The notes beneath the pieces are model-generated. The model was not told the origin of the DNA. It saw nothing but the letters and a program-made list of their open reading frames with translations, and did no database searches. From the NCBI RefSeq assembly GCF_003428165.1, contig NZ_QLIQ01000001.1, positions 124,001 to 188,000 on the forward strand: a stretch of DNA of 64,000 bases, given 5' to 3'. The translations under genes were made by a program, and so were the position numbers. How positions within the stretch are numbered: position 1 is the stretch's first letter; every line of letters starts with the position of its first letter. The DNA is from Cysteiniphilum litorale. Its GTDB lineage: Bacteria > Pseudomonadota > Gammaproteobacteria > Francisellales > Francisellaceae. This document shows positions 1 through 9,735 of this stretch, in pieces.

Positions 1-1078
1 TATAGTAATTGGGTAAAGTCAAAAGTGGTAGGGCATTGGTCTTAATAAAATAAACTTGTTTATTAGAGGTTTGATTGGTCAATGTGCGTGTCTCAAGGCG
101 CAGCATATAAGCGCCTGATGGAAAGCTGCGTGTATCAAGAAAGTGATTCCCCGGTGGAAAGTATTGGGTATCGATTAAGGTATTACCACGATAAACATCG
201 ACATAGCTAGGTACAATGATATTGACTTCAACCGGTGTAGCAATTTGCTCATTTAAGTTAGTCAAAAGCTCAAGATTGGTTTGCACGCTGGCTCCTACAA
301 TTTGTAAGCTTGGAATGATCATCGTGCCGACCGTATCTTGCAAGCCTAGTGATAGATGATATTGTTTATGGCGCCAATTTATATCAAAATCACGAAACTG
401 AAACTGCTTAATGGGTGGCTGTCCTGGCGTGACGGAATAGGTGAAATTATCCTTGTAGTCCAAATGCCAATTGCCATAACTTAAGTAGCCATTATGGTTT
501 AAAGCCATCGAGTGATTTTGGTCATTATTGCCTGATAGCCCAAGTTGAAATAAATTAAGTGTACCCAGTCCTGCCGTTGATTTCTGCAGAAATTTAGCAG
601 GAACAGCATCTTGTGCTAGAAGGTACTTTGGATTAATAAAAAGTTGCGCACGATAATTATTGCGATCAAAAATAACCCCCAATGTTTGTGGGCGAATAAA
701 GCCACAATTAGCACCATTGCTGCAATTACGTTCGGCATTGGTTTTTTGTGGTGCTGATAGTTCTTCTAATAACAAGTGCTGGGCAGTTTTTGCAATATAC
801 GGTTTAAGTTTTTGTAAAATAAGATCCGGTTCATCAAAGGTGATTTCATTATCATTAAACGTAGCGGTTGTCTCTACTAATTTTTCTTTGCCAAACACAA
901 TGGTTACAAGACTTGTCTCATCATCTTCAATAAAATCTTCAAAGCCAGGCGGTAAATCGGATGCAGTAGCTATTTTGGGTGCCATACCTATCACTAGACA
1001 GTGGCTTAATAACAGACCTAGGTATATGGAAAGGCGCTTTATTTTCTTCTTGCTAAAGTAGGACTGACAAATAGCCAT
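1..1078 (-). CDS. Alpha-type (CS1/TcfC-like) fimbrial usher, N-terminal part; runs off the window
   Basis: Outer-membrane usher that would export and assemble the fimbrial subunits encoded just upstream in the same operon. The minus frame is open from an ATG at 1078 to the window edge, giving about 359 residues of the N-terminal part. After a hydrophobic leader the mature region begins with DLPPGFEDF and continues with TFDEPD, the NAER-C pattern (TNAERNCSNGANCGF) and GVIFDRNNYRAQLFINP, a combination known from TcfC/CooC-type ushers rather than FimD. The start lies 3 bases after the stop of the preceding subunit gene, so translation is probably coupled. The rest of the barrel and any tip adhesin gene lie outside the window. 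Confidence 0.8.
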   Translation of the reverse strand, partial: MAICQSYFSKKKIKRLSIYLGLLLSHCLVIGMAPKIATASDLPPGFEDFIEDDETSLVTIVFGKEKLVETTATFNDNEITFDEPDLILQKLKPYIAKTAQHLLLEELSAPQKTNAERNCSNGANCGFIRPQTLGVIFDRNNYRAQLFINPKYLLAQDAVPAKFLQKSTAGLGTLNLFQLGLSGNNDQNHSMALNHNGYLSYGNWHLDYKDNFTYSVTPGQPPIKQFQFRDFDINWRHKQYHLSLGLQDTVGTMIIPSLQIVGASVQTNLELLTNLNEQIATPVEVNIIVPSYVDVYRGNTLIDTQYFPPGNHFLDTRSFPSGAYMLRLETRTLTNQTSNKQVYFIKTNALPLLTLPNYY

Positions 1079-1081
1079 GGT

Positions 1082-1609
1082 TTATCTGCTTTGCAGAATT
1101 AAAGACAGCTGATAACGCCCAGCTTTGGCATTTTGAATCGCATATTTAGAGAACTTAACGGCGATGCTTTCATAGAGTTGGCATTCATCAAAATTATGGT
1201 TATTTGTTTGAATGCTTTGAATTTGATTGTAAGGCATCTCTATTGCATTAACTAAAATCTGATAGGGAAGATTGCCTTGGTTATTTAGCCCTTTAGCGAT
1301 GAAGCCACCTTCATTGGTCGTAATGCGCAAAGGAAAGCGTTTATTGCCTTTGTGATAAGCGCAGAAGGTGCCTAAAGAAATAATTTGATCACGACCTTTG
1401 GTAATCATATCTGTACTAATAACGATTTTTTCATTGAGTGTCAGATTGCCAACGACAAAACGTGGATTCTCTTGTTCTTTTTGAGTTGGGCGCTCATAGT
1501 ATTTTGAGTTGTTCTTGAACTGATAAGCCATTAGTGTTACGGGAGTAAAGGCGGCGATAAGAAAAACAAAAGCGAAAACAAAAGCAAGGTGTTTGCTTAT
1601 AGCTGTCAT
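1082..1609 (-). CDS. Second fimbrial subunit (minor pilin-like)
   Basis: Predicted secreted subunit of 175 residues with an N-terminal hydrophobic segment (about residues 8-29). It is a paralogue of the pilin at 2215-2697: both share an NLTLNEKIVIS / DLSMNQKIVIS block, a central FC(A/T)Y cysteine, a second downstream cysteine, an LPY strand and an NAKAG-Y C-terminal block typical of chaperone-usher pilins. A strong GGGAGG ribosome site precedes the ATG. It sits between the chaperone-like gene and the usher, the place of a minor or tip subunit in alpha-fimbrial operons. There is no clear cleavage site, so it may be membrane-anchored before assembly. The role is inferred from context and paralogy. 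Confidence 0.65.
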   Translation of the reverse strand: MTAISKHLAFVFAFVFLIAAFTPVTLMAYQFKNNSKYYERPTQKEQENPRFVVGNLTLNEKIVISTDMITKGRDQIISLGTFCAYHKGNKRFPLRITTNEGGFIAKGLNNQGNLPYQILVNAIEMPYNQIQSIQTNNHNFDECQLYESIAVKFSKYAIQNAKAGRYQLSLILQSR

Positions 1610-1636
1610 CTAACCTCCCGTACGTACTCTTAATTA

Positions 1637-2098
1637 TTAGCTGATTGCAACGTTAGCAATATAATGGATAGAGCCTTGAACATCAATACCTGCTGCGTCT
1701 TCGGCAATCTCAGTTTTATCATCAGCCGATTTTTTATATTCGCTAATCACTAACTGTAGTTTCATGGGCTCAGTGATTTTACCCTTTGCACGCACCGAAA
1801 TACGCTTATTATTGCCAGCGCCTAAATTACGAATCAATATAGGCGTAATAATGACAGGTAAATTTTTAAGCTCACTATTGCTATAAGTGACAATGTGTTT
1901 AGGGTCAGTGACGTTTTTAACTTGGACAATAAAAGTACCCTTTTCGTTACCGATATTGGTTAGTGGGATATAATCACGCTTAACTTTTTGGCTAATGACA
2001 ATATCAGGTTTAACAACATCAAGTACGGCACCCGCAAAGACTGAAGATATGGTTATTATCAATAATAAAAGGCCAGCGAATATGCGCGTTAATTTCAT
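1637..2098 (-). CDS. Fimbrial chaperone-like single Ig-domain protein
   Basis: Probable periplasmic chaperone for the fimbrial subunits. The ATG at 2098 is preferred over an upstream in-frame start because AAGGAAT lies just before it and a signal peptide follows directly (MKLTRIF then a long hydrophobic stretch ending near VFAGA). The mature protein is only about 134 residues with one beta-rich domain: alternating strands such as YIPLTNIGNEKGTFIVQV and a basic ISVRAKGK segment resemble the N-terminal domain of PapD/CooB-type chaperones. Usual fimbrial chaperones have two Ig domains and more than 200 residues, so the second domain is missing. It could instead be an unusual subunit; the operon position favours a chaperone. 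Confidence 0.5.
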   Translation of the reverse strand: MKLTRIFAGLLLLIITISSVFAGAVLDVVKPDIVISQKVKRDYIPLTNIGNEKGTFIVQVKNVTDPKHIVTYSNSELKNLPVIITPILIRNLGAGNNKRISVRAKGKITEPMKLQLVISEYKKSADDKTEIAEDAAGIDVQGSIHYIANVAIS

Positions 2099-2214
2099 GG
2101 CTTTATTCCTTTTTACTGGTTTAATGAGTTTATAAATAACAAAAGGGACTCTCAAAAAAAGATATCCCTTATGCTGTCACTTATGTACTGAAAAAAGTAA
2201 TTGAATATGTGTTG

Positions 2215-2697
2215 TTACGCAACACTTAAATTCAAAGAGGCATTATATGTCCCTGCTTTTGCATTGCGAATATCATCACCTTTAAATGTCATAGCAACAG
2301 CTTCTTTGGTTTTGCAGCCAGATGGTAAATCATTAGCATCAACAACTAATTCATTCTTACCATAATTTACCGCAGTCTTGTTAATAACAAGTGTGTAAGG
2401 TAGCTCGCCTTCACCTTTAGTGCCGACAACCGCAAATTTTTTCTCATTATTTGAAACATCAACGGTTACTTTGCCATCTTTATCATTGGTGTATGTGCAA
2501 AACTCTGCCAACTCAAAAGTTTTGTCTTTGCCTGCAGCAACGTCAGCAGCTGAGATGACAATCTTTTGGTTCATGCTTAGATCACCAAGAATGCTTTTTG
2601 CTTCAACAATAACTTCAGATTTGCCAGCTTCAGCAGCAAAAGCTGAAGTGGATAACAATGCACCTACTGTGAATGCTGCAACTAAAACTTTCTTCAT
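2215..2697 (-). CDS. Major fimbrial subunit (pilin)
   Basis: First gene of the fimbrial operon and probably the major pilin, 160 residues. A classical signal peptide (MKKVLVAAF...STSAFA, cut before AEAGK) is followed by a beta-rich mature chain with two cysteines (EFCTYTN and SGCKTK) that could form a disulfide, and ends in NAKAGTYNASLNLSVA, the AG-x-Y beta-strand ending seen in chaperone-usher pilins. It is paralogous to the subunit at 1082-1609. AGGAGAA precedes the start. It is separated from the divergent dgt gene by about 250 bases that must carry the operon promoter. A first-gene position and a separate ~116-base gap to the next gene fit high expression of a major subunit. Confidence 0.7.
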   Translation of the reverse strand: MKKVLVAAFTVGALLSTSAFAAEAGKSEVIVEAKSILGDLSMNQKIVISAADVAAGKDKTFELAEFCTYTNDKDGKVTVDVSNNEKKFAVVGTKGEGELPYTLVINKTAVNYGKNELVVDANDLPSGCKTKEAVAMTFKGDDIRNAKAGTYNASLNLSVA

Positions 2698-2952
2698 AAA
2701 TTATTCTCCTTTAATTATAATTTTCCTTGTAAGGTTTTAGCTAAAACCTGATCTGTTGGCATAGAGTTAACAATAGCTCATGCAACAACGCGCTCATTAT
2801 TACGTAGGTTTACGAACCCTGTAAAGTAGTAACAAACAAAAAAACGTGAATACTACGCTTGACAGTGCAGGTAGCGCTGTGAAAAGCATAAGCAATCAGT
2901 TACACTGCAGTTGTTTTAGAAATTAAGTTAACAACAGGAAATATTGACAGTT

Positions 2953-4329
2953 ATGTCAAGCAAGATAAAAAGATCACTTTATCAGGAAAAAGATTATTAT
3001 CGTGGCGTGTATGAGTCACATCCAAAAGAGCATTTTTCTGCCTTTCGGCGTGATTATGCACGTGTCATTCACTCAGCATCTTTTAGGCGCTTACAAGGCA
3101 AAACACAGATTTTTCCTTGTTCTGAAAGTGAGTTTTTCAGAAATCGTTTAACGCACTCGCTGGAAGTGGCGCAAGTTGCCAAATCCATTGCAACAGGATT
3201 AAATTCACGCTTTGATTTGGATTTAGATACTGACTTGGTTGAAACAGCAGCATTGTGTCATGATATTGGGCATCCGCCTTTTGGACATAATGGCGAGAAA
3301 GCATTACATGCTAAAATGCGTGAGTATGGTGGCTTTGAAGGTAATGCACAAACGCTAAGATTATTGGCAAAAACAGAGAAAAAGGTTTTCAAAGGCGAGG
3401 GTCCGATTCACTCAGGTAAAGACAATCGCTTTGGCTTGAATTTAACGCATCGCACATTAGCAGCGACCCTTAAGTATGACAAAGAAATCCCCAGTTATAT
3501 TATCAACTCAAGTGATCGACCAATAAAAGGCTATTATGCCAGCGAAAAAGCGATGGTTGAGAAGATTAAACAGCATGTGCTTTTTGGTTACCCTCTAGAT
3601 GCTTTGCATGGGCGCAAGTTTAAAACGATAGAATGCTCAATTATGGACTTGGCAGATGATATTGCCTATTCGACCTATGATATTGAGGATGCGTTTAAAG
3701 GTGGTTTTTTAGATCCATTATCAATGGTTAATGCAGAAGAAAAAGTGCTTATAAAAGTACAGCAGCAGGCTGAGCTGGATGGGCTTCATTTATCAATTAC
3801 CGATATTAAAGCGATTTTAAAGTCAATCTTTGAAGGGATTATTGATTTTGATGCTAAGTTTGACGATGTTTATCAACAGGCAAAAAAGCTTGCTAACTCA
3901 AGTTATTTACGTACGAAATTCACCTCTAATCTTGTGCATTACTGTATTTCACACGTGTCACTTAATTATGATGAAGTTTGTCCGGTGTTATCTTCGGTTT
4001 CTCTGGAGCCTGACGTTTATAAGCAAGTGGAGGTATTAAAGCTTTTTGTCTATTTTACCGTGATTAGCTCACCTAAGATGAATGTTGTGCGTTATCAAGG
4101 GCGTGAGATTATCTCGTCATTATTTGATATTTTGATTAACTCACAGATAGAGACATCCCTTTTGCCTGAAGATGTCGGTGAGATTTTTTATGCTTTTGAT
4201 CCGGATGATCAGGTGAATCGCGCACGGGTGATTAGTGATTTTATTGCTAGTATGACCGATCGTTATGCAATTGAGCTACATAATCGCTTAACATCGTCAT
4301 CTGTGCAAAGCATTTTTAAACCGGTTTAA
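2953..4329 (+). CDS. dgt: Deoxyguanosinetriphosphate triphosphohydrolase (dGTPase)
   Basis: Hydrolyses dGTP (or dNTPs) to deoxynucleoside and triphosphate in the cytoplasm, tuning dNTP pools. HD-superfamily metal ligands are visible: the His in RLTHSLEV (about residue 68), the HD pair in CHDIGHPPFGHNGE (about 103-104), and the Asp in DLADDIAYSTYD. The early block FRRDYARVIHSASFRRLQGKTQIF is the family hallmark. Length 458 is in the usual range for the dgt type of about 440-500. An AGGAA lies 12 bases upstream of the ATG; a TTG at 2944 is too close to it, so the ATG is preferred but not certain. It is followed by recF only 13 bases later, so the two are likely cotranscribed. Confidence 0.9.
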   Translation: MSSKIKRSLYQEKDYYRGVYESHPKEHFSAFRRDYARVIHSASFRRLQGKTQIFPCSESEFFRNRLTHSLEVAQVAKSIATGLNSRFDLDLDTDLVETAALCHDIGHPPFGHNGEKALHAKMREYGGFEGNAQTLRLLAKTEKKVFKGEGPIHSGKDNRFGLNLTHRTLAATLKYDKEIPSYIINSSDRPIKGYYASEKAMVEKIKQHVLFGYPLDALHGRKFKTIECSIMDLADDIAYSTYDIEDAFKGGFLDPLSMVNAEEKVLIKVQQQAELDGLHLSITDIKAILKSIFEGIIDFDAKFDDVYQQAKKLANSSYLRTKFTSNLVHYCISHVSLNYDEVCPVLSSVSLEPDVYKQVEVLKLFVYFTVISSPKMNVVRYQGREIISSLFDILINSQIETSLLPEDVGEIFYAFDPDDQVNRARVISDFIASMTDRYAIELHNRLTSSSVQSIFKPV

Positions 4330-4342
4330 GCTTTTCTCGTTT

Positions 4343-5440
4343 ATGTATATCAGTGCACTTAATATCTTTCAATTTCGTAACTTAACCAATGCTTCATTAG
4401 CGTTGCATCCACGTGTGAATATGATTTGTGGGCAAAATGGCAGCGGCAAAACCTCTATTTTAGAAGCGATTTATTTTTTATCGATGGGGCGCTCTTTTAG
4501 AAGCTCACAACTGGCTCGAATTATTGAGCATGAAAGGGATAATTTCCAACTGTTTGCTAAGTTTTATAGTGGTTATGAGTTAAGTAATTCAAAAGAAAAA
4601 ACGCTTGCCAGTATGCGTGATAAACACAGTAAAAGTATCGTGAAATTAAATGGCGAGGATGCTCAATCGCAAGCACAGTTAACACGTGCACTTCCTGTGC
4701 AATTATTTAATCCAGAGAGTTTTAGCTTAATCAATAGTGGCGCGCAACAACGCTCAAAGCTTTTAGATTGGGGTGCTTTTTATCACAAGCCTGAATTTTT
4801 AACGCTATGGCAGCAATCAAAGCGTTTGATTAAGCAGCGTAATGCGGCATTAAAGCAAGGTTATCCGTTGAGCTATATCGAGATTTTAGATCAAGAGCTT
4901 GTTGCTAAATCAGAAAGTTTAGATCAAGCTCGACTTGAATACTTTGAGATTTTAATGCCTAAAGTCATGTCAATTCTTAAAGAATTTAACAACGATCTTA
5001 CTATTGATATGAGCTATTATCGTGGTTGGTCACAAGATAAAAGCTTAAGAGAGGTATTGACATCAAGTTATGTTAGTGATTTAAAAACAGGGGTCACAAG
5101 TCATGGTGTACATCGTGCGGATTTGCGCTTTAAGGTCAAAGGGCATCCAGCGCAAGATATTCTCTCGCGTGGTCAGCAGAAGATTTTAATATCCGCGTTG
5201 AAGTTAGCCCAAGGTGAGATTTTCTCAAAAGAGCACCAAACCGGTTGCATTTATCTTGTAGATGATCTTCATTCAGAGCTAGATCAAGCGCATTTACAAA
5301 AAGTACTAAATAAGTTGATGCATATTAACGCACAAATCATTATGACGGCAATTAAACTCGAGCATTTACAAAGCTTATTAAACGGTATTGAGTTTGCGCA
5401 TTTTCAGTTAAAAGATGATGTTTGTGAAAAGTTGGATTAA
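4343..5440 (+). CDS. recF: DNA replication and repair protein RecF
   Basis: ATP-binding protein of the RecFOR pathway that helps load RecA at single-strand gaps. The Walker A motif GQNGSGKTS is at residues 30-38, an SRGQQK signature near 270 and a Walker B-like CIYLVDDLHSELD near 310-322. The length of 365 and the opening IFQFRNL match the family. It follows dgt with a 13-base gap and is convergent with the RND pump gene 7 bases downstream. It is not next to dnaA, dnaN or gyrB here, the common bacterial arrangement, so it has been relocated in this genome. Confidence 0.93.
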   Translation: MYISALNIFQFRNLTNASLALHPRVNMICGQNGSGKTSILEAIYFLSMGRSFRSSQLARIIEHERDNFQLFAKFYSGYELSNSKEKTLASMRDKHSKSIVKLNGEDAQSQAQLTRALPVQLFNPESFSLINSGAQQRSKLLDWGAFYHKPEFLTLWQQSKRLIKQRNAALKQGYPLSYIEILDQELVAKSESLDQARLEYFEILMPKVMSILKEFNNDLTIDMSYYRGWSQDKSLREVLTSSYVSDLKTGVTSHGVHRADLRFKVKGHPAQDILSRGQQKILISALKLAQGEIFSKEHQTGCIYLVDDLHSELDQAHLQKVLNKLMHINAQIIMTAIKLEHLQSLLNGIEFAHFQLKDDVCEKLD

Positions 5441-5447
5441 CTATAAT

Positions 5448-8400
5448 TTATTCCATATGTTGCTCTACTTTTTTAATCAGCATAAACATTAGCGGAATGA
5501 TAAAAAGTGAAAAAATAGTCCCTATCAGTAGCCCACCAATAAGCACGATACCAAGATTTTCACGTGACACATAAAGCATTTTATCGCTAAGGATTAATGG
5601 CAAAGCGCCAAACACCATGGCAAAGGTTGTCATCATGATCGGGCGAAAACGATGTTCAGTGGCGTATTCAATCGCAGACTTTAGGTCAACCCCTTTTTTT
5701 AGTTCATTATTAGCAAACTGAATGATTAATACACCATGTTTGGTAATCAGTCCAATGAGGGTAATTAAACCCAGCATACTAAACAAATTAAGTGAACCGT
5801 CAATAAGATATAGAGATAGCATGCCACCAACGATGGAGAATGGTACGCATAGTAGAATAATAAAAGGGTCTATAAAGTTTTTAAACAATACAATAAGTAA
5901 GAAATAAATGCTAAGGATAGCAAATATCGCAATCCATAAACTATCATCATTACTTTGGAGATATTGCTCACTACTACCGATGTATTGATATTGTAGGGTA
6001 GGTGCTTCTTTTGCTATGACTTGATTAACAAATGCTAAAGCGTCAGAGACGTTATATCCTTTATTGAGTCGCGCTAATATTTGAATGGCTTGCTGGTTAT
6101 TGAAGGTAGTGATCTTATCAGGCTTTGCAGTTAGAGTGAAGTTAACAAATTCACTCAAAGGATACGTTTGATGGGTTAATGGGCTTTGAATATTTAAGTC
6201 TTTTAATGATTCTGGGTTCATTAAGTCTTTGTCATTTAATCTGACAACAATCGGCACACTTAATCCTTTGATGTGAAAATAGTTATTTAAGGTCGCCCCA
6301 CCATAAAGATTTGATAAAACAGCAGTAATTTGTGGTTTTAATATTCCAACACTTGCAGCTTTCTGCTCATCTATGTTGACTTGAAATTGCATTTTTGGTT
6401 CGTTGAGATCGGCAATAACTTGGGCAAATATTGGTGAAGATACTAACTGTGATTGGATTGTTTTAGCATTGTCGGTAAGGGTTTTTATGTTCTCGCCGTA
6501 AATTTCAAAATTAACCTCATAATCATCGCCCCAATTTAAAAAAGGTGAAATTTTGGCATAAGCATTTTCAATATGATGATTGGCAATAAATGCATTTATT
6601 TCTTCAGCAATCTTTAAGTTTTGCGCTAGATATTCCGGTTTGGTCTGTATTTGAACTTTGGCGGTGAGTAAACCAGTATTCTCATCAGGAGAAATAGTTG
6701 CAGAATAGTATTGAACATAAGGCGCAGTATAGAAGGGTTCAAAAACTTTAAGCTGCTGCTGTAGTGATTGTGCACTGTCTTGTGTATTGCCGTTGACAGT
6801 GATATTGAGCCGTCCGCTAGGGTCATCCTGATAAACGGTTTTTGGCAGTTTCAGTGCATAAAAGCCAGCAGCTGTAATTAAACAAGCAAAAATAAATAAA
6901 AATAATTTGGGAAATCCCAGCATAAAATCAAGGACGATATGATAGATGTTAACTACACTTTTCAGCTGTTGTTCAAACCAGTGTTGGTATCTATTTTGCC
7001 TATAGTCTCTTTTGAGTAGCGCACTTGCCATAATCGGAGTTAATGTTAATGCGACAATACCTGAGATAAAAACTGCTAGAGCAAGTGTTAATGCAAAGGG
7101 TTTGAGCATTTCGGCAATTGGACCAGAGAGAAATACAAGTGGCAGATAAACCGCTAGAAGGGTTAGCGTAATGCCAATAATGGTTAAGGCAATTTCGCTA
7201 CTGCCCTTAATAACTGCATGATGGCTCTTGACGCCTTGCTCCATTAAACGGGTAATATTTTCAACAACAACAATGGCATCATCCACGACCAAGCCAACAG
7301 CAACAACAAGTGCGAGTAATGTCATAATATTAAGTGATACGCCCATCAGTGCAACGAGCAAAAGGGCACCTAATAAGCACACAGGGATGGTGATAATTGG
7401 CACCAATGTTAATTTAAACTGTCCAAGGAATATCAACGCAACCAATAAAACCAAAATTGCTGCAATAAGAATGGTAAAACTGACTTCATACATAGATTGT
7501 GACATGACGCTTGACATGTCAAAGACTGGTGTGATGGTTATTTTGTTATTTAGTTTGTGAGCAATTGAGTCGACAAATGTTGTGCTTATGCTGGAAATGG
7601 TGAATGGGTCAGCACTTGTCGATGTATATAAACTTATGTCATCAGATGTTTTGCCGTTAAATGTACTGACTGTATTTGTATTAAGTTCACGTGGTTCAAA
7701 GCGTATGGTAGCAACCTCACTCAAATAAATAGGCAGTAATGGTGCACCTTTTATATTACTATTAGTTTGTTGGTAGCCAATAATAATATGATTAAAATCG
7801 GTTAGTTTAATGATTTGATTACTTAAACCTAATGTGTAGCTTTTATCTTGGATTTGAATGTTTCCTAGAGGGGAAGCTTGATAGCTTTGATTAATTAATT
7901 GGAACACCTCTTGAGGCGATAGTTGGTATTGTGCAAGTTTAGCAGGGCTCAATTCAATTTTAATAATAGGGCTCATCTTGGTGCTTTGAATACTTACCCC
8001 AGGTAAACTGCTGAGTTTGGGAATTAAAATGCCTTGAATGAGATTGTTTATATCAAATAGACTTAAATTGCTCGAGGATACTGCAAAAGCAATTAGCGTT
8101 GAGGTGCCTCCAGAAATATTAATATTCGCCTGTGGCACAGAGCTCGGTAAATTCGCAGAAGAGATGGCTTGTAGAATTTTCATCTGTGCCTCGAGCGTAC
8201 TCTCTTTGGAGAAATCATTCAGCATAAGGCTTATAGTTGCTTGACCATTTTGCGAGGTTGCCTTGATATAGTGGATATTATCAATGCCTTGTAAGCGTGC
8301 AACGACTTCTTGAGTTACTTGCTGTTGTACTGATTGCGCATTGGCTCCTGGATAATTGAGTGTTACAGAAATTGTATTACCAGAGATGCTTGGAAAAGGT

Positions 8401-8504
8401 GAGATGGACATTTTAAAAAGTGCAAAAATACCGCCAACACAGAGCATGATTGCCAAAAGATAGATAATTAATTTGTTTTTAAGACAGGCTTGGATCCATT
8501 TCAT
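5448..8504 (-). CDS. RND-family efflux pump inner-membrane permease
   Basis: Proton-driven inner-membrane transporter of the HAE/AcrB type, 1018 residues. It has the standard two-fold layout: TM1 at the N-terminus (KLIIYLLAIMLCVGG), a large periplasmic loop, six TM helices, a second periplasmic loop and five further TM helices. The TM4 proton-relay pair is seen in GLVVDDAIVVVENI near residue 410. The motif SPFPSISGNTISVTLNYPGA near the start is typical of the MdtB/MexF-like group. It overlaps the adaptor gene by 4 bases (ATGA), showing translational coupling. No outer-membrane factor gene is present, so it probably uses a TolC-like protein encoded elsewhere. Substrate cannot be told from sequence. 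Confidence 0.9.
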   Translation of the reverse strand: MKWIQACLKNKLIIYLLAIMLCVGGIFALFKMSISPFPSISGNTISVTLNYPGANAQSVQQQVTQEVVARLQGIDNIHYIKATSQNGQATISLMLNDFSKESTLEAQMKILQAISSANLPSSVPQANINISGGTSTLIAFAVSSSNLSLFDINNLIQGILIPKLSSLPGVSIQSTKMSPIIKIELSPAKLAQYQLSPQEVFQLINQSYQASPLGNIQIQDKSYTLGLSNQIIKLTDFNHIIIGYQQTNSNIKGAPLLPIYLSEVATIRFEPRELNTNTVSTFNGKTSDDISLYTSTSADPFTISSISTTFVDSIAHKLNNKITITPVFDMSSVMSQSMYEVSFTILIAAILVLLVALIFLGQFKLTLVPIITIPVCLLGALLLVALMGVSLNIMTLLALVVAVGLVVDDAIVVVENITRLMEQGVKSHHAVIKGSSEIALTIIGITLTLLAVYLPLVFLSGPIAEMLKPFALTLALAVFISGIVALTLTPIMASALLKRDYRQNRYQHWFEQQLKSVVNIYHIVLDFMLGFPKLFLFIFACLITAAGFYALKLPKTVYQDDPSGRLNITVNGNTQDSAQSLQQQLKVFEPFYTAPYVQYYSATISPDENTGLLTAKVQIQTKPEYLAQNLKIAEEINAFIANHHIENAYAKISPFLNWGDDYEVNFEIYGENIKTLTDNAKTIQSQLVSSPIFAQVIADLNEPKMQFQVNIDEQKAASVGILKPQITAVLSNLYGGATLNNYFHIKGLSVPIVVRLNDKDLMNPESLKDLNIQSPLTHQTYPLSEFVNFTLTAKPDKITTFNNQQAIQILARLNKGYNVSDALAFVNQVIAKEAPTLQYQYIGSSEQYLQSNDDSLWIAIFAILSIYFLLIVLFKNFIDPFIILLCVPFSIVGGMLSLYLIDGSLNLFSMLGLITLIGLITKHGVLIIQFANNELKKGVDLKSAIEYATEHRFRPIMMTTFAMVFGALPLILSDKMLYVSRENLGIVLIGGLLIGTIFSLFIIPLMFMLIKKVEQHME

Positions 8505-9553
8505 GATTTGACCTTAACGCTTTGACCTTCGCTAAGCTCATTAGGATTGCTTGTAATTAGTATATCCCAATCATTTACGCCTGAATTAATGACTATCTTG
8601 CCATTTGCTAATGGTAAACCAGTCAATACATATTGCTTTGTTACTTTGCCATTTGCAAGTGTATATACAAAGAAGCCTTTACTATCAGTTTGTACAAGGT
8701 TTTGCGCCACTAAAAAAACATTTTGAGCATCAGGAAATTGCTCTACTTTGCCAAAAGTATTAGCTAGCAATGGGGTGTGTTGATCAAAGTCAGCGCGTAG
8801 TTGTAGATTATATGTTTGAGGGTCTAAGCTTGCGGCAATATAACTGACGTGTGCAGTATAGGATTGTGCGCTGTTATTTGGATAAAATAACACTTTCTGG
8901 TTAAGTTTCAGTTTTGAAATATTGTCGCTTGATATTTGGTAAATAAGTTGCAGGTTGGTATCTGGTGTAATTTTTGCCAAAGATGTGCCTGTTTGTACAA
9001 AATCGCCAATAGCTATAAATGTATCTGAAATAACGCCATCAATTGGTGCCACGATTTGATAAATAGCATGCGCATCTTGTAGCTGTGATAAATCTTGTTG
9101 GTAATTGGTTTTGGCTTGAATTAGATCAATGGTTGATACACCACCTTTATATAATTCATTTAATTTTTGTAGGCGATCAAATTGCTCTTTACTAAGTTCA
9201 AGCTTAGCAGATAAACGTTTTAATTGGTTGGTAATATCTGTTGGTGTTAACTCAAACAACAGCTGTCCTTTCTTGACATGCTCTCCAGGTTTGAAATTTA
9301 TCTTAGCAATACTTGCGTTTACTTGTGATTGGAGTGTTACCTCAGTAGGTATGATAGTTTTGCCATAAGTGATAATCGGTAATGCAATTTTTTGCTTATG
9401 TAATTTTGAAACACTAACGGTTGTAACAGGTTTTTGTGGGGGTAAAGTAGATTTGTTTGGAATTATTAAGTAATAGCCAATAATGGCAACAACTATTAGA
9501 AGAATAACAGGTGTTAGGATGAAAAATAGTTTCTTTTTATTGCTACACATCAA
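8501..9553 (-). CDS. RND efflux periplasmic adaptor (membrane fusion protein)
   Basis: Membrane fusion protein that links the RND permease to an outer-membrane channel. It has an N-terminal membrane anchor (LFFILTPVILLIVVAIIGYYLII, residues about 9-31), a lipoyl half-motif INFKPGEHVKKGQLLFEL, an alpha-hairpin region rich in Leu and Gln (about residues 105-165), the second lipoyl half YQIVAPIDGVISDTFIAIGDFVQTG, and a beta-barrel. There is no lipobox, so it is anchored by the helix. It is the first gene of the pump operon; the promoter must lie in the 9554-9735 gap shared with the divergent MoeB-like gene. Length 350 is usual. Confidence 0.88.
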   Translation of the reverse strand: MMCSNKKKLFFILTPVILLIVVAIIGYYLIIPNKSTLPPQKPVTTVSVSKLHKQKIALPIITYGKTIIPTEVTLQSQVNASIAKINFKPGEHVKKGQLLFELTPTDITNQLKRLSAKLELSKEQFDRLQKLNELYKGGVSTIDLIQAKTNYQQDLSQLQDAHAIYQIVAPIDGVISDTFIAIGDFVQTGTSLAKITPDTNLQLIYQISSDNISKLKLNQKVLFYPNNSAQSYTAHVSYIAASLDPQTYNLQLRADFDQHTPLLANTFGKVEQFPDAQNVFLVAQNLVQTDSKGFFVYTLANGKVTKQYVLTGLPLANGKIVINSGVNDWDILITSNPNELSEGQSVKVKS

Positions 9554-9735
9554 TGTGATCTTATTCGTTATAACCTTAATATTGCTTTGGAGTATAGTTT
9601 ATAGTGCGCGTAAGATAAAGAGATGTTGATTTAATTCAAGAGCAAATAAATGCCAGTCTTTTGTTACTTATCTTCTATGCTATGGCATATAATTATTGCA
9701 TATAGAATATACGACAAGATGTTAAAGAGGTCAAA

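Noticed and set aside
660..1061. Plus-strand open frame of 133 codons
   Set aside because: It lies wholly opposite the usher gene, which has clear family motifs and a coupled start; the plus-strand frame has no ribosome site or recognisable domain.
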